From the NCBI GenBank assembly GCA_032622095.1, contig CP136061.1, forward strand, positions 11,981,287-12,045,286: 64,000 nt of DNA. The letters run 5' to 3'. This DNA is from Siphonodentalium dalli (taxonomy: Eukaryota; Mollusca; Scaphopoda; Gadilida; Siphonodentaliidae). The translations under genes and the position numbers were made by a program. The notes beneath the pieces are model-generated. The model searched no databases. It worked only from the letters and a program-made list of their open reading frames with translations, and had not been told where the DNA came from. Positions 32,458-44,684 of this stretch are shown one piece after another (position 1 is the stretch's first letter; the number at the start of each line of letters is the position of its first letter).

Positions 32458-32689
32458 GACGATAGGAGACTCAACTTTCGAGTAATAAAGTTTCTGCCTG
32501 GGGTCAAATTACTAACTTGAAGACTCACTATAGTGTAGAGTGTTGATATCTAAATTCAATTGTCAATATTGAACGGCTGTAGCGTATATCTAAGGTCTAT
32601 ATTCTGTCCGATTAACCTGCCACGTCGAAAACAAACTTACACGGCCGCCATTGTTGTTGTTGTTATGCACTGATACACTGCACATAGTA

Positions 32690-33690
32690 TAGGGAACCAG
32701 ATAAGCTTAGTTGGTTCAACAAACTGTCCCACTGGCGGAACCAGTTGGTTCCTCACAGTCGAAGAACCAATTTGTTCTTTACCCATTTATTGAGGAACCA
32801 AACAAAGAACCAATTGGTTCTTGGTTGACGAAGAACTAAATGGTTGACGAGGAACCAAATAAGAAATATGTTTGACATCACTAAAGAACCAAATGAAGAA
32901 ATGAAATTGTTACCAAGAACCAAAATGTTGGTTCTACAACTGTGTTACAATTACTACAATTACCAAACTGTCCCAGTGACGGAATCAACTGAGCTATTCG
33001 GTTCTTCCCAAGAACCAGTTGGTTCCTCATAAATTTTCTTGGTTCTTCGCGAAGATTGATCAATTGTCTTGGTTCTTCGCGAAGAACCTAATTATCCGTA
33101 CCGGGGCGATAATGATGATAACGAACAGCGAGTATGGTGACAACTACGACAACATCGATGATGAGATGATGACGATGACTACGACGACAACCTCTGTGAT
33201 TATGATGATCACTACGACGACAACTATGATAACGATGATGATGAATTAGACGACGACAGCGTTGACGATGACTACAACGACAACGATGATGTTGATGACT
33301 ACGACGACGACAGCGATGATGACAACGTCTATTATGATAACTACGACGATGATGACCATGATGATGACGACGAAGACGACAACAACAACGATGATGGTAA
33401 TGACTACGACGACGATGATGACGGTGACTACGACGAAGATAGAGATGGTGATGGTGATGATGATAGTGGTGGTGACTACGATGACGACAGCGATGATGAC
33501 GACGGCGTTGACGATGACGATTGCGATGACGGTGCTTACGATGATTACGATGACGACGATGATAATTACGACGAAAACGACGACGATGATTGGAGTTTAG
33601 TTGTAATTAATCCGTCAGTCCACTGTCCACTGTTTGAAGCACGAAAAACCAACTACTGGTTCTTCAGCTTGGTTCCTATGCCTCTTTTCT
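32690..33690. mobile_element. Palindrome-rich TIR-like element with GAT/GAC core
   Basis: The left part (32690-33095) is packed with GAACCAA/TTGGTTC motifs, including perfect 18-bp palindromes AAGAACCAATTGGTTCTT (32805-32822) and GGTTCTTCGCGAAGAACC (33071-33088). The right end returns to the theme (AACCAACTACTGGTTCTTC, 33648-33666). The outer ends are partly inverted: ACACTG then ATAGGGAACCA on the left, and the reverse complement of TGGTTCCTATG then ACAGTGT on the right. Between them is a long trinucleotide repeat. Interpretation as one mobile element is inference. Confidence 0.5.
33107..33600. repeat. GAT/GAC/ACG trinucleotide repeat tract
   Basis: About 490 bp of imperfect GATGAC/TACGAC repeats. 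Methionine/threonine-rich open frames arise in one frame and Asp-rich ones in another. I consider this simple sequence, not coding. A similar tract occurs inside the LINE-C frame at 13211-13395. Confidence 0.85.
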
Positions 33691-33890
33691 AACAGTGTAT
33701 GGTTTAGCCTGGGTATACTGTCGGGTTGGTCGCTATGTTGAGTCAAAGGCTATAATATGTCACTGAACGTTAACTGAGGCTCTTAGATCTACAAACGAAG
33801 GAAGGACATACCTTGTAATGAGTCGCGTGGTCTTTCTTTTAACGCATGAGTAATATTAGAATAATCTCTTGCATAATCATGACGCCTGTC

Positions 33891-34841
33891 CAGGGATGTG
33901 GCTAGAGGGTCTCCGTTGGGGGGGGGCGTCCACCTTGGGAAATTCGAATTACACCCCCCCCCCCCCTTAAATCAGAATCACAGACCAAACACAAGTTTTG
34001 CATAATTCCATTTGCACTCCCTTGCACATCAGTCCTCAGTCCTAATATCCTATGTATTCATAAACTATGTTGTTCTATATGCCCGGTATAAGAAAATTCA
34101 GATACTTTAACCTGAGAATTGCATAAATCCTAACATCTAGTAGCCTACTCCAGACAAATGCACACGGCTACGGGTAAGAGACCAGGTCATTGTGTCCGTC
34201 CATGTTTGTTCATACAAGAAAATCGCAAATCCTAGCATCTAGACTGGCCTCAACTGAAGCTTCCCTAGTGATTTCAAATCTCATACTCCCTCTTAGGTTT
34301 GAAAATTCTCCAACTGATGACCATTTCAGTCCACAAGTTTGACTGAATGTACTAAACTATTGTTTTGTTAAACTAATTAGCAGTTTTGTATTGGTCACGG
34401 GGAGGGACAGTGACACACCGGGCCGATCATGGTTTGGCCCGGTGTTCGAAAATTTTGAAATCTGAACAAGAAAATCGCAAAATCCTAGCATCTAGACTAG
34501 CCTCAAGTCTTCTTAGAGTTGGAAATTTCAAACCTGACATCCCCCCACTTAGGCTGGAAAATGTCCAAATGATGACAATTCCAATGACAATGTTGACCAA
34601 ATGTATGACAATATCGTTTTCTTAAATTTAGTAACAGTTTTGACTAGCCACGGAGGACCAGGACACAAGCTTTCCAAGTGTTGAAATTTCCAACCTGTCA
34701 CCCCCCCTAAGGTTGGAAACTTTCCAACTGATGACCATTCCAACTAATGTTTTGGCAGGTATGAAATTTCCAACTGTTGAAAATTGTTACCAAAGTTGGG
34801 GGGGGGTGAGACACCCCACACCCCCTCTAGCCACATCCCTG
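33891..34841. mobile_element. hAT-like non-autonomous element, 951 bp
   Basis: The termini are perfect 19-bp inverted repeats: CAGGGATGTGGCTAGAGGG at 33891-33909 and its complement ending at 34841. An exact 8-bp target duplication, CGCCTGTC, lies at 33883-33890 and 34842-34849. CAGGG ends with an 8-bp duplication are the hallmark of the hAT superfamily. No transposase is encoded. The interior holds diverged direct repeats (AAAATCGCAAATCCTAGCAT at about 34218 and a near copy at 34471) and C/G homopolymer runs. It probably depends on an autonomous hAT elsewhere. Confidence 0.93.
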
Positions 34842-34849
34842 CGCCTGTC

Positions 34850-35230
34850 ACACAGTAAATTAGGGAAATTTGTAACCACCATAGCTTTGGGAGTGACAAT
34901 GCAATGCATTAACTTTCAGGAACAGTGCCAAGTAAATTGAATGAACAAATATTTGAGGGGATTCCCCAATCAGCAACTACCCGGAAGATATGTATACCTT
35001 GTCTCAAGAGGATTTTGAGTGCATATATATCTATATACGTTCTGAATATTAGAAGTAACCACGAATCATTTGTAAACAGAAAGAAGAATACGACTGTGTT
35101 TGCCAAGTATTGAAGTATAACGTACAATACGGTCGATCGTAAATTATAATGTCAATGTTTTGGTGCATGCCCCAATCTAAAGGTCTACACAATGACCGGA
35201 AGCCGAAGATTATGTATACAAGTATATCTA
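34850..35230. other. Unassigned spacer
   Basis: No gene or repeat was recognised between the hAT-like element and the ACTAGCTGG element. Confidence 0.4.
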
Positions 35231-35640
35231 TACTAGCTGGTGGGCCCGACTTCGTCCGGGCTGTTTCCCCTCCGCGGATCTAACATCTAAATCCGTCAAA
35301 AGGCGCGATTTGACCTTGAATTGATTATTTTGAAGGTCAAGGTCAGGTCAGTGTCACGATTTGACCCGTCCAAAACACTCCCCGGACAAAAACACCCATA
35401 GGTATCAAATTTCGTCGAAACCGTCCGATTTACCCGATTTGACCTTGAATTGACAATTGAAAGGTCAATGTCAGATCGGGGTCACGATTTGACCCATCCA
35501 AAACACTCACCGGACAAATGTACCCCTAGGTATACAATTTCGTCGAAATCCGTCCGGCAGTTTTCCCGGCCATTGCTAACAAACTGACAGACAAACAGAC
35601 AAACAGACAAACAAACAAACAGGCACGACAAAATAACTTG
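35229..35640 (+). mobile_element. Short ACTAGCTGG...(ACAAACAG)n dispersed element
   Basis: It starts TATACTAGCTGGTGGGCCCG, comparable to the P1 start TATACTAGCAGGGTTACCCG, and runs into ACAGACAAACAGACAAAC before an AT-rich end. Internally there is a roughly 135-bp tandem duplication (GATTTGACCTTGAATTGA at about 35307 and 35438; GTCACGATTTGACCC at about 35354 and 35482). This is the same architecture as P1 on a smaller scale. No ORF was found. Class assignment is uncertain. Confidence 0.6.
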
Positions 35641-35945
35641 AGAAACATATTCCCCGTCCCGAGTTGACCATACATAACAAATGTCACGTCGATGTCACCG
35701 CTGACGACCGAGATATCGCCCAAGGTCATTTGTGGGTACCCGTTTCAAGGTCAAAGTCACCTCAGGCGGACAAAATGACCCGACGAAAATCTTCCCCGTC
35801 CCTTGGAAGCCCTAAGTACGAAATGTCGTCTCGATATCCCCAGTTTCCATTGAGCCGTATTTATACTCGTGTATATAAACGCTCTTTAACAACGACACCG
35901 CAGATACGAACGCTCTTTAATCATTAACCCATCAATTACAACGAC

Positions 35946-36068
35946 GGTGGCCGGGCGAATGGTGAAGGAGTGCTCGGACGTTCTCAGAAGTGGTGCGATG
36001 ACACTTCCCGTGGATTTTTACCCCTAGATAGGAAGTTTGGGCTCAATCGGCGTAGCCGTGTTCGAGTC
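35946..36068 (+). repeat. tRNA-like segment, possible SINE
   Basis: GGTGGCCGGGCGAATGGTGAAGG resembles the A-box region of a Leu/Ser-type tRNA head, and GTGTTCGAGTC near 36059 resembles a B-box. The spacing of about 100 bp is too long for a functional tRNA. A decayed tRNA-derived SINE is possible. Confidence 0.3.
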
Positions 36069-38555
36069 TATAAAGGATATACATACACATATACACACAT
36101 ATATACGGAAGTCTCAAAATATATAGGAGATATATCTATATTTGCGAATGTCTGTCTGTCTGTCAGTGTTCTATAGAAATTCACAGGGACCATCTAGATG
36201 GCAACAAATGGGTCTAACAGGGGTAACTTTTTACGAGAAAGATAATGGGACCGGTTATAATTTTCGAAAGTGACGCCGTTGTTGTCGGGGGCAGAAAAGG
36301 GGGAGGGGCAGATTTGTTTGTCGCCGATCGCCACGAAACTTACATATAATCATCCCCATGATATGAATAATCTAATGGTGTGGTTTAAAATGTCAATAGT
36401 GGCGTCGTTCGAGTCAGGGATGCACGGAAGGGGAGAGGGGCACCTAAATTGATAAAACTAATTTTAGCGCCGATTTCCAGCCAATTGATATCTATTCTTC
36501 TTCATGATACAAGGAATCTAATTCTGCGATTTAAAGACGCCAAATTGGTGTCGTTTGGATGAGAGATGGGGGGGGGGCACTAAATTTGATAAGAATGGGT
36601 TCAGTCGCAGATTGCCACCACACTTATACAAAATAATCCCCATGGTATGAGGAGTCTAATGGCGTGGCTTAAATTGACAAAAGTAGCCTCATTCGAGTTA
36701 GGGGTGCACTGAAAGGGAGAGGGGCACCAAATTGATGCACAATATTTTTAGCCCCAATTTTCACAAAATTGACACATGTTCTCATCCATGATACGAGGAA
36801 TCTAATCGTGTGTTTTAAAGACGCCATATTGGTGCTGTTTGAATGAGAGATGGGGAGGGGAGTGGTGGCCACCAAATTTGATAAAAAATTGTTTAGCCGC
36901 CGATTAGCACCAAACTTATAAATAATCATCTCCATGATATCAGGAATGTAATTGTTTGGTCTAAGGATGTCACAAGTGGGGCCATTCGAGTCAGTAGTTC
37001 ATAGAGGTGAGAGGAACACAATAAATTATAACAATATGTTTAGCGCCGATTTCCACCAGATTGATACATATTCTTCTCCGAGATACGAGGAATCTACTCG
37101 TTTGGTTTAGATACACCAAATTGGTACTGTTTTTGGTGAGAGATATGGGGACCTTAAATTTAAACGAATTTGTATACTCGCCAATTTTCACAAATTTGAT
37201 ATACATGCATCTCCATAGTGAGTCTAAGTGTGTGGTTTAATGGTGATAACAGTGGCGCTATTTGAGTCCGAAATAGGGACAGGAGGGTCACCAAAACTGA
37301 TAAAAAATATGTTTAATACCAATTACCATCAAATTCATATAAACACGTTCTTCTCAAATGATACGATGAATCAAATCGTACTGTCTGTCTTCTTTCTGTC
37401 TGTATGTATGTGTTCTCTATATAACTTAACGGAGAACAATCGAGATGGCACCAAAGCTGTCTAACACGGGTAACTTTATACGAGGAAGATAATGGTGCAT
37501 GTTTAAATTTTCTAAAGTGACGCTGTTTGTGTCAGGGGAAGAAAAGGGGGAAGGGCTGCAAAATAAAAAAATATGGTGAAATAGTTTTGTCGCCGATTTC
37601 CACCAAACGCATACATAATCACCTCCGCGATATGGCGCTGATCGAGTCAGCGTTGCAGGGGAGCATCAACAATTGATTTAATAAACTATTTTTAGCGCAG
37701 ATTACCACAAAATTTATATATTATTCTTCTCCATGATACGAGGAATATAATCGTGTGATTTAAAGACGCCAAATTGCTGCCATTTGGGTGAGAAATGGGG
37801 GGGGGTCATAACTATGATAACAATTTGTTTAGTTGCTGATTACCACAAAACCTATATATACTCATATCCAGTAAACCATGTACCCATGAGTCTAATGGAC
37901 GTGGTTTAAATATGTCAAAAGTCATGCATGAGGATGCCAAAGCTGATACAAATATATTTAGCACTAATTTCCACCAATTTCACACACGTTCTTCTCTAAT
38001 GATACGATGAATTAAATCACATTTGGTGTCGTTTGGGTCATGGATGGCGAGATGATATGCTCTATCATTGATAAGTTGGATATTCGCCGATATCCGCCTA
38101 TAAGTTATATATTGTCACCCAGGCCACCTCCATATCGTTTTAATGAGTTTTTGGCGTTCAAATTTCACAATCTCGACAATTGGTGACCAAATTAAGTCAC
38201 GTGAACAATTATATCTTCTCAACTGTCATATTTATATGGGGATGGTAATCAGGGCTTTCACATAATGAGCTAGCAAAAACAGATACATAGAAGAAGCATT
38301 AAAAGTATAGTTATCATGCTATTTAAGAGATACATATATTCTTGCAAACTGAGAGACCTCGCACCGATTGCATACTAGAATGGCTCAAGTATATACTATA
38401 ACACAACTGAGTCTGTTCCATTCAATACAGTTTCCACAAACAAATTTACTATTTGTCAAGGGATATGGAAATGTATCGAATGCCTGTTCAAAAATAGTGG
38501 TCACAATGTGCAGTCACATATAGTTTTTTCTGATATAAAAGAAAACGCAGTTAGT

Positions 38556-39915
38556 ATATTTATTTCAATACCTCCATTTCTGGAGAAGAGTATTTACAAC
38601 AAGATTATTTACAATTTTGAACACGAGTAAGACAGCTGTGAAAAAGTATACTATACACTTATGTGACAGCATATGTGAAAGTTAGTATGCAGAATGTGCA
38701 TGCCACATTATAAGATGACGTGTGGTTTCAACCACGGCTGTATGTCATTGGTTTTCCTCTAATCAGTGAGCACGAGGCAAGAAGGTACGATGCAGAGAAC
38801 AGAATTATTGCGTGCTTATTGTCGAGTAGATTCTGTTGCTGTGTTGGAACATCCCCTCCCAGAATAAGTGCTTGAAGTTCTTCGTCGCTCAAGGAATCGT
38901 GCATGAACAAAAACACAGAAACTCCATAGTGGTTGAGAATTGTCTCCCAGTCGCTATTTCGTAGCGACAGAATAACACGCGAAGAGCAGTACCTAATTGC
39001 ATGGAGAAATTCGTTGATATATTGCTTACCACATGCGCAGCATGTCAGATTGTTAATGTAAGTAGTCTTATTGAGTAGCAGGGCGAGATTCCGAAGTTGA
39101 ACTGAACGGTTGGGATACTGTCTAAGAAGAGTCCATATCGACCAGGGAGTGCTGGGATCGGAATGAACTAGCCGAAACGTAGATAGTGATGGGTTGTTGT
39201 CAACGGATGATTTCCAGAATGAGCAATAGTGGTCTCGAACAGCTTTTTTGTAAATATTTTTCCATGTAGATTCTGATGGAAAATGTCCAGTTTGTACAAA
39301 GCTGTCTAGGACATTGTAGAGTTTATATTGCCGAAGAACATGAACAATGTCGGGAACAAATCCAGTATTGTGTCTATCGAACAGAGTGTATTGAAAGAAT
39401 CGCAAGAGGAAGATCTTTAGCGGTACTTGGTGTCCTTGGGGAAGGTGGATCAGATGGCCAAGGAAATTCAACTTTTTCATATGGATTTCGGACTCAAGAG
39501 GAAGGAGTCCCAACAAGCTGAGAGCGACGTCCGTTGATGTTCGTTCGGGAAGAGATTCTATATGTGTTACACAGCATCGGAAGGCTCGCTCGAGTGAGAT
39601 GCTCATAGAACGGGTATTGACTGGTGTGAACTCGCATCCATATAACGCCCTTGGAAGGACAACCGACTTCAGCATATATCCCATCGTCAGGGGAGAGCAC
39701 GATTTCAAAGGCTGCTTTCCAGCAAGGGCGAAGTAACTTTTACGCAGTTTCGTTGTTAAAACTTTCGCTCGGACGGAGTCATTTTGAAACTTGTTATGCT
39801 GAATTCCTAGGTGCACACACGAAGAAGTTTCTGATATTGGTAGATCTCCGATGAACCACTGCCTGTTGTGGGATTCGTCCTGACGCTTCGTCTCATTAAA
39901 AACGATTACTACATG
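38556..39915 (-). mobile_element. LINE-E, 5'-truncated LINE inside P2
   Basis: A minus-strand 3' fragment of a LINE related to LINE-B. The coding match starts abruptly at about 39915 (HVVIVFNE, comparable to SVMVFNEKK of LINE-B) and the element ends with GAAATAAATA at about 38556. Short 5'-truncated copies of this kind are typical products of incomplete target-primed reverse transcription. Confidence 0.8.
38728..39915 (-). pseudogene. LINE-E RT C-terminal region
   Basis: The open frame at 38728-39816 extends upstream without a start to 39915. It matches the post-palm part of LINE-B ORF2: CVHLGIQHNKF, VVLPRALYGCEF, ERAFRCCVTHIE, LLGLLPLESE, and a Cys/His tail CCACGKQYINEFLHAIRYC. RT catalytic motifs are absent because the copy is truncated. 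The remaining frame is uninterrupted, so insertion may be fairly recent. Confidence 0.85.
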
Positions 39916-40248
39916 CCGTCATGGGTGATTTCCTTTCAACAATTAACTCGAACAATATTATTGTGCAATCGCTGATAGACCAGCCCGCTTTTCACCTGTG
40001 TATATATTGGTCAGTGTGCCAGTTTGATTGTCTCTAATCAGCTGTCCGTCGGTGGTCACGCACCTTGGTTATAAGCTATTATTATAAATACTAACTGGTG
40101 ATGGTAGACGTACTCTGCATGTGCATGGTACATTTGTTGCGCATGTATGTCCATATATATGTGGAAGAAATGGGATGGCACGTTTCTATGGATTCAAACT
40201 TAATGGACAATTAGTTCAATAATCTAAATCTGAGTGGACATATGTACA
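39916..40248. other. Unassigned spacer within the P2 interruption
   Basis: No feature was recognised between the LINE-E truncation point and the hAT-like element. Confidence 0.4.
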
Positions 40249-40660
40249 CAGGGACGGGTCTAGAGGGCCTGATTTGGAGGTGTGGGACTGTTCATCTTTG
40301 GAATTTATCGACCGACCGTGGTTATGGCCAGGTGTGAGAAATTGTTTTAATCTGAACCCTGAAAATTGCAAAATCCTAGCATCCAGCCTTAAGATTTCCA
40401 ATTGTTGGACATTTTCCAAACTTGACGCACCTCTAAGGTTGGACCATTTCCAACTGATGGCCATTTCAGTCCAATAATTTGGCCAAAAAATAAGCAAATG
40501 TTGCCTAAAGAAATCACAAATAACAAATTGTTGAAAATAAAACTACGAGAACAATTTCAACATATTGCTGTCAAATTTCCAACTATTGCCGTGTCAGGTA
40601 TGAAATTTCCAGCTTTTGATTATTTTGATTAAAGTTGGGATGAGACACCCCCATCGCCAC
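40249..40660. mobile_element. Second hAT-like element, shorter relative of 33.9 kb copy
   Basis: It starts CAGGGACGGGTCTAGAGGGC and ends near CCATCGCCACGGCCC, a diverged version of the 33891-34841 ends. The interior shares AAATCCTAGCATCNAG, TTGGACCATTTCCAACTGAT, and GGTATGAAATTTCCA. The flanks TATGTACA (left) and TATATACA (right) differ by one base and could be the 8-bp target duplication. Confidence 0.65.
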
Positions 40661-41255
40661 GGCCCTATATACATGGACATGGTGAACGCCCGAGTAAAAT
40701 TAAAAACATATTTTATTGTATAATATGCAAACGGAAAATGTGTCACATTTGATTCGCATTGTTGAAACTTATATAATTTATATAATATAATATCCAATCC
40801 GAATGATTAGACACCAATTTGTAGATGTATGCGACGAAAAGATATCAAAACTGACAATGACCATGCTTTTGGTGCGACACTCACTTCACAGGCTGTATAT
40901 GAACCCAAACAAACCATTAACAATGTTGTTTAAATATCTATAAAATTACCAATAGCAATACCTGAAAGTTTGAGTTGGATATTAATAATTTCGGCATTTC
41001 CATTTCTAAAAAGTTTCATTTCACTATATATACTGCCCAACCATATCTCTAACAGGAAGCGGCTAGATGTCTACAGGTGTACAGCAATATCATATTGCAG
41101 TTCAGTGAGAACTAAAACGAAAACTATTAACAAGTAACGGAGACACATGAATATATGCTTATCTTCGCCGGCGATGTGTAAACACTCTACCCAACCTTCG
41201 CCGGCTAATGGGTTCGCCGGGTAACGGCTTCACCGGCTATGTGTAAACGTCACCT
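40661..41255. other. Unassigned spacer with GCCGG repeats
   Basis: No gene was seen. At 41165-41245 there are repeated CTTCGCCGGC/TTCGCCGGGT motifs interleaved with ATGTGTAAAC, more GC-rich than the surroundings. Confidence 0.45.
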
Positions 41256-41874
41256 GACATCTGACAAGGGTATATCTGCCCGATACAGCGGATTTTTTAG
41301 ACCAGACTCATCGACTAATATAAACAACACAAAATCTCGCTCTGTGTCGGGCACATGTATAGCTGATATACACGCGCAGCAACATTTCTTTTAAACTGAT
41401 AATATTTAGCCAATATATATAGCACCTTGAACACTATAGAGGAGCACCTGGACATTTCTTTAAAACATCTGTATCTTCATGGAGATATGATAGCCAGGTG
41501 TCCTCAAAATCTTAGTCTAACCCACTAGATTGATTGATACATCTCTATATGTAAAACCCAATTGTCGTCTAATGTGTTTATGATGTTCATGTTATAACGT
41601 CTGAAGTATACGCAGTTGTAAATAAATAAATACTTCTTTATTGGTGGAACGGATTAATCGCGATAAACAAAATGACAATCGACAACGTGAGCCACTACTT
41701 ATATTCCATAAGAATCATGTTTTGTGATGCTATTTTTAATATACAATTTATGAGAATACGTGTAACACTTTGAGCAAGCGTATTCTCTATTCCCAACAAA
41801 CATCCACAGCATGCATGCTGAGGGTTTCACATCACTTTAACCTGGGCAACGCCGGGTAACCCTGCTAGTATATC

Positions 41875-43955
41875 ATATATTGAAGCTTAATTTAAGTTGA
41901 GGGACATCTCAGTGTACCATTACGATCGAAATATGACCATATCGATGATAAATGACACAAACCGGTCTAGTCCAACTGTGGTCTTGTCTGTCCGGTTGAC
42001 CGATATATGTTCAGTTGTTCCTGTTTATTCATTTATTTCTGTTCAGTAACTCAGTTCTTGATGTATATTTTTTCATTTCACGCAAGGATAATGTATCTAT
42101 ATAGATATTAATATGAAAACAAATCACTGAGCATGCATACAGATATTACAGAAAAGCACAAACAATTAACAATTTGTCTTCTAAAATATGACACTTAATT
42201 TTCCAACATCCAAATGTACACCCACCATCTATGTCATCTCTCTACACCTACACAATTATACACCTAAACAAACTCTTCTAACAACCAGATTGGAACAGTG
42301 TGTAAACTAATTTACACTGTATTGCAATTTGCTTCTAAACTGCACGGTGAATATGTGTCAGTATCGTTAACGGGGATCCAGTTCGAAACTGCCTCCCCAT
42401 TTTCAAATAAATAAATAATAAATAACAGTTTTATATAGCGTAAAATCAACTGAAGTGTTCTATACTGTCCGCGATCGGGCCCCACCGCTTGACATGTTGA
42501 ACATAAAATACAATTGCAGACATAAGATATACGAACAACAATAAAATAGAAACACTATATGCACCTTATAAAATAGCGAACACAGATTTAGAATAACAGA
42601 ACATTATTTTAAAAGACATAATTAATTTAGTGGTGATAACTGGCTATGCTAAACACAATATTAACTGCCAAAGGGTAAAAATGGTGGACGGGAAACAATA
42701 AAATACTAATATAAATAGCAATAACAGGTTGAAATAAAATTAGTTTTTTTTAGTTTTGATAGCATTTCATGATAAAATAAAAAACAATTATCACACATAT
42801 GTATGTGACAGTGCTATTTTATATACCAAAACAGTATATGCCTTTATTACATGCTACACATGTATACAAACTAAGTTATTATACCTAAATCACTAATATA
42901 CATTTTATAGCCGCATTATCATTTCATTCCGCGTACTTGGTCCATTTCATTCCATTTCGCGCTATTCCGTTCTTTAATTTCCCGTTCCTAGTTCGGTTCC
43001 TGATCTCTATTTTGCTATTTGCTATTTCTATCTACGCCCAGTCTCTTACCCACTTAAGTCTATTATCTGTCTATGTTTGTGCCCAATATTAGATCTAACT
43101 GTCGGACACTAAGGTGTCTTAGCCAATCACAGTTAAGCTTATTTGCCACCTTTTGTCAGTTCATAATTAGCGTTCGAAGAGTGCACATCGTTCGTCTCGT
43201 TTGACATTTAGTGTCGTCGCACTTGAAATTCTTCAAATGGTTGAAGAATGTTAAAGTTAAGAAGTATAAGATGAATACTACGTTATGACATCTGACCTAT
43301 GCTTTCCAAAGGATGGTATGTAATACTTGTTATATGCTTTTACCCGTTATTATATCTTGTATTTTAATACTATTGTCTTCGTTTTGGAAGTTTAGAATTA
43401 CGTCATATTTGCAATATATATTTTCCCAATAGTTTAGGGATGTTGGAAATCGCACGCCGCGTTCGTAATCTCCCTTTTATACTAGCATGTTGGTTTTATG
43501 TCTAACTGTTAATTACAGTTAGGATTGTGTCCAATAGTTGTTTATATCGACAATAGGGAAGTTGGTTTATTGACACAATCACATTTCACATATTTATTAA
43601 TATCCATTCTGGATATATATTTTGGTAGCAACTACAATCTATGTATTTGTTCACCAGGGTCATTTTTCTCGTTGGACATCTCTGGATTGGTGTCTGATGT
43701 GTGATGTCTGATGTTTGATGTTGTTGGATGTCTAGCTGTCTGTATAGATGTGTGTGATGTCATCCATATGTGTCTTGTGATGTTGGGTTGTGTTTCCGTT
43801 GCATGAGTATCAAATAAATGCATGATGAAGACTTTTAAGGTAGGCGTAGTGTTTCAATAGACCCTGCCAGATGTTAAGACTCAGAGCCCATAAATGTTTG
43901 TGATAGCGACATGGTTCACTTAAGACCCACCCCTGTGCTCTACCACATGTACACA
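41875..43955. other. Unassigned AT-rich region
   Basis: No coding sequence was recognised. Observed structures are a CTAACTGT/ACAGTTAG hairpin (43501-43521) and a GATGTCTGATGTGTGATGT-rich stretch (43686-43760). Confidence 0.4.
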
Positions 43956-43959
43956 TGGT

Positions 43960-44140
43960 ATGAAGGAGGAAAAATTAGCACCAGCACTGGGGTCTGATAT
44001 ATTTGTTATGTCGACACAATTACAACCTATTTGTGGTGTAAAATTTTCTAACAAAGTTTGTGTGAGGCATGAAATTTCCAATTGTTTGTCACAAATGTTT
44101 GAGGGTAGACTTTCCCAACCCCAACCCCCTGTCTCTGCGT
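43960..44140. repeat. Fragment related to the hAT-like family
   Basis: It shares GGCATGAAATTTCCAATTGTT and a terminus-like CTCTGCGTCCCTGTC with the elements at 33.9 and 40.2 kb. Only one end is recognisable. Confidence 0.35.
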
Positions 44141-44684
44141 CCCTGTCTAAGGTGATCTATGGTGATCTATGGTGCGGTGGTGGTTGATACAGATACGGTC
44201 AGTAGAATAAAATTCTCGTTATTTCTTACACGAAATAGCAATCTGTGGACGTAATTACAACTGGTTTACTAAATATACATTATATCGAGCAATCGCTCAG
44301 TTCGTTTCGTTTCCCCGCGGCTGATTCCGGATTTTTTAGATAAATAGATTACGAGGCGATTAAGCCGGAGCGTCTCAATATGACTTGATAAATTTCGTTT
44401 TCTATTAGTTTCGCATCTCGTCCGTGTAGTCTCGGTTTTCTTCCTGCGCGCGGATGTTTGCTTCGCCATGCCCCCACACAATGTCGCAAAATCAATCAAC
44501 AGAAGATTAGCTTCCGATCGAACGATAAATTACCCAGTTCGATAAACTCGCTACTTAACATCTTCCCACTCTCGTCTGTCTGCGTGTAATGGACGTTATT
44601 CATCAGAAGAGAGGTTTAGATTTCAAGACGGTAAACTGCAAACTGGTAGCTAACAGACCCGTACCATTGCGACGTTCAGCTTTT

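Larger units (their letters stand above)
36131..41874 (-). mobile_element. P2, inverted copy of composite repeat P1, interrupted
   Basis: The reverse complement matches P1 end to end. The CAGA-tail end is at 36131-36170 (TATATTTGCGAATGTCTG) and the ACTAG end at 41874 (GGGTAACCCTGCTAGTATA). Tandem units of about 150 bp fill 36.2-38.1 kb. The match is broken between about 38556 and 41255, where P1 has only some 45 bp; the extra DNA holds LINE-E and a hAT-like element. Removing it leaves about 3.06 kb, close to the 3.16 kb of P1. Confidence 0.8.

Noticed and set aside
33019-33600. Met/Thr-rich open frames at 33.0-33.6 kb as a coding gene.
   Set aside because: Pure simple-sequence translation with no flanking domain.
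34281-34300. CTGATGA in the hAT-like element as a hammerhead ribozyme core.
   Set aside because: No correctly placed GAAA and no pairing stems could be found around it or around the similar site near 34733.
35946-36068. A functional tRNA gene.
   Set aside because: A- and B-box-like segments are too far apart, and no cloverleaf can be drawn by eye; kept only as a possible SINE remnant.
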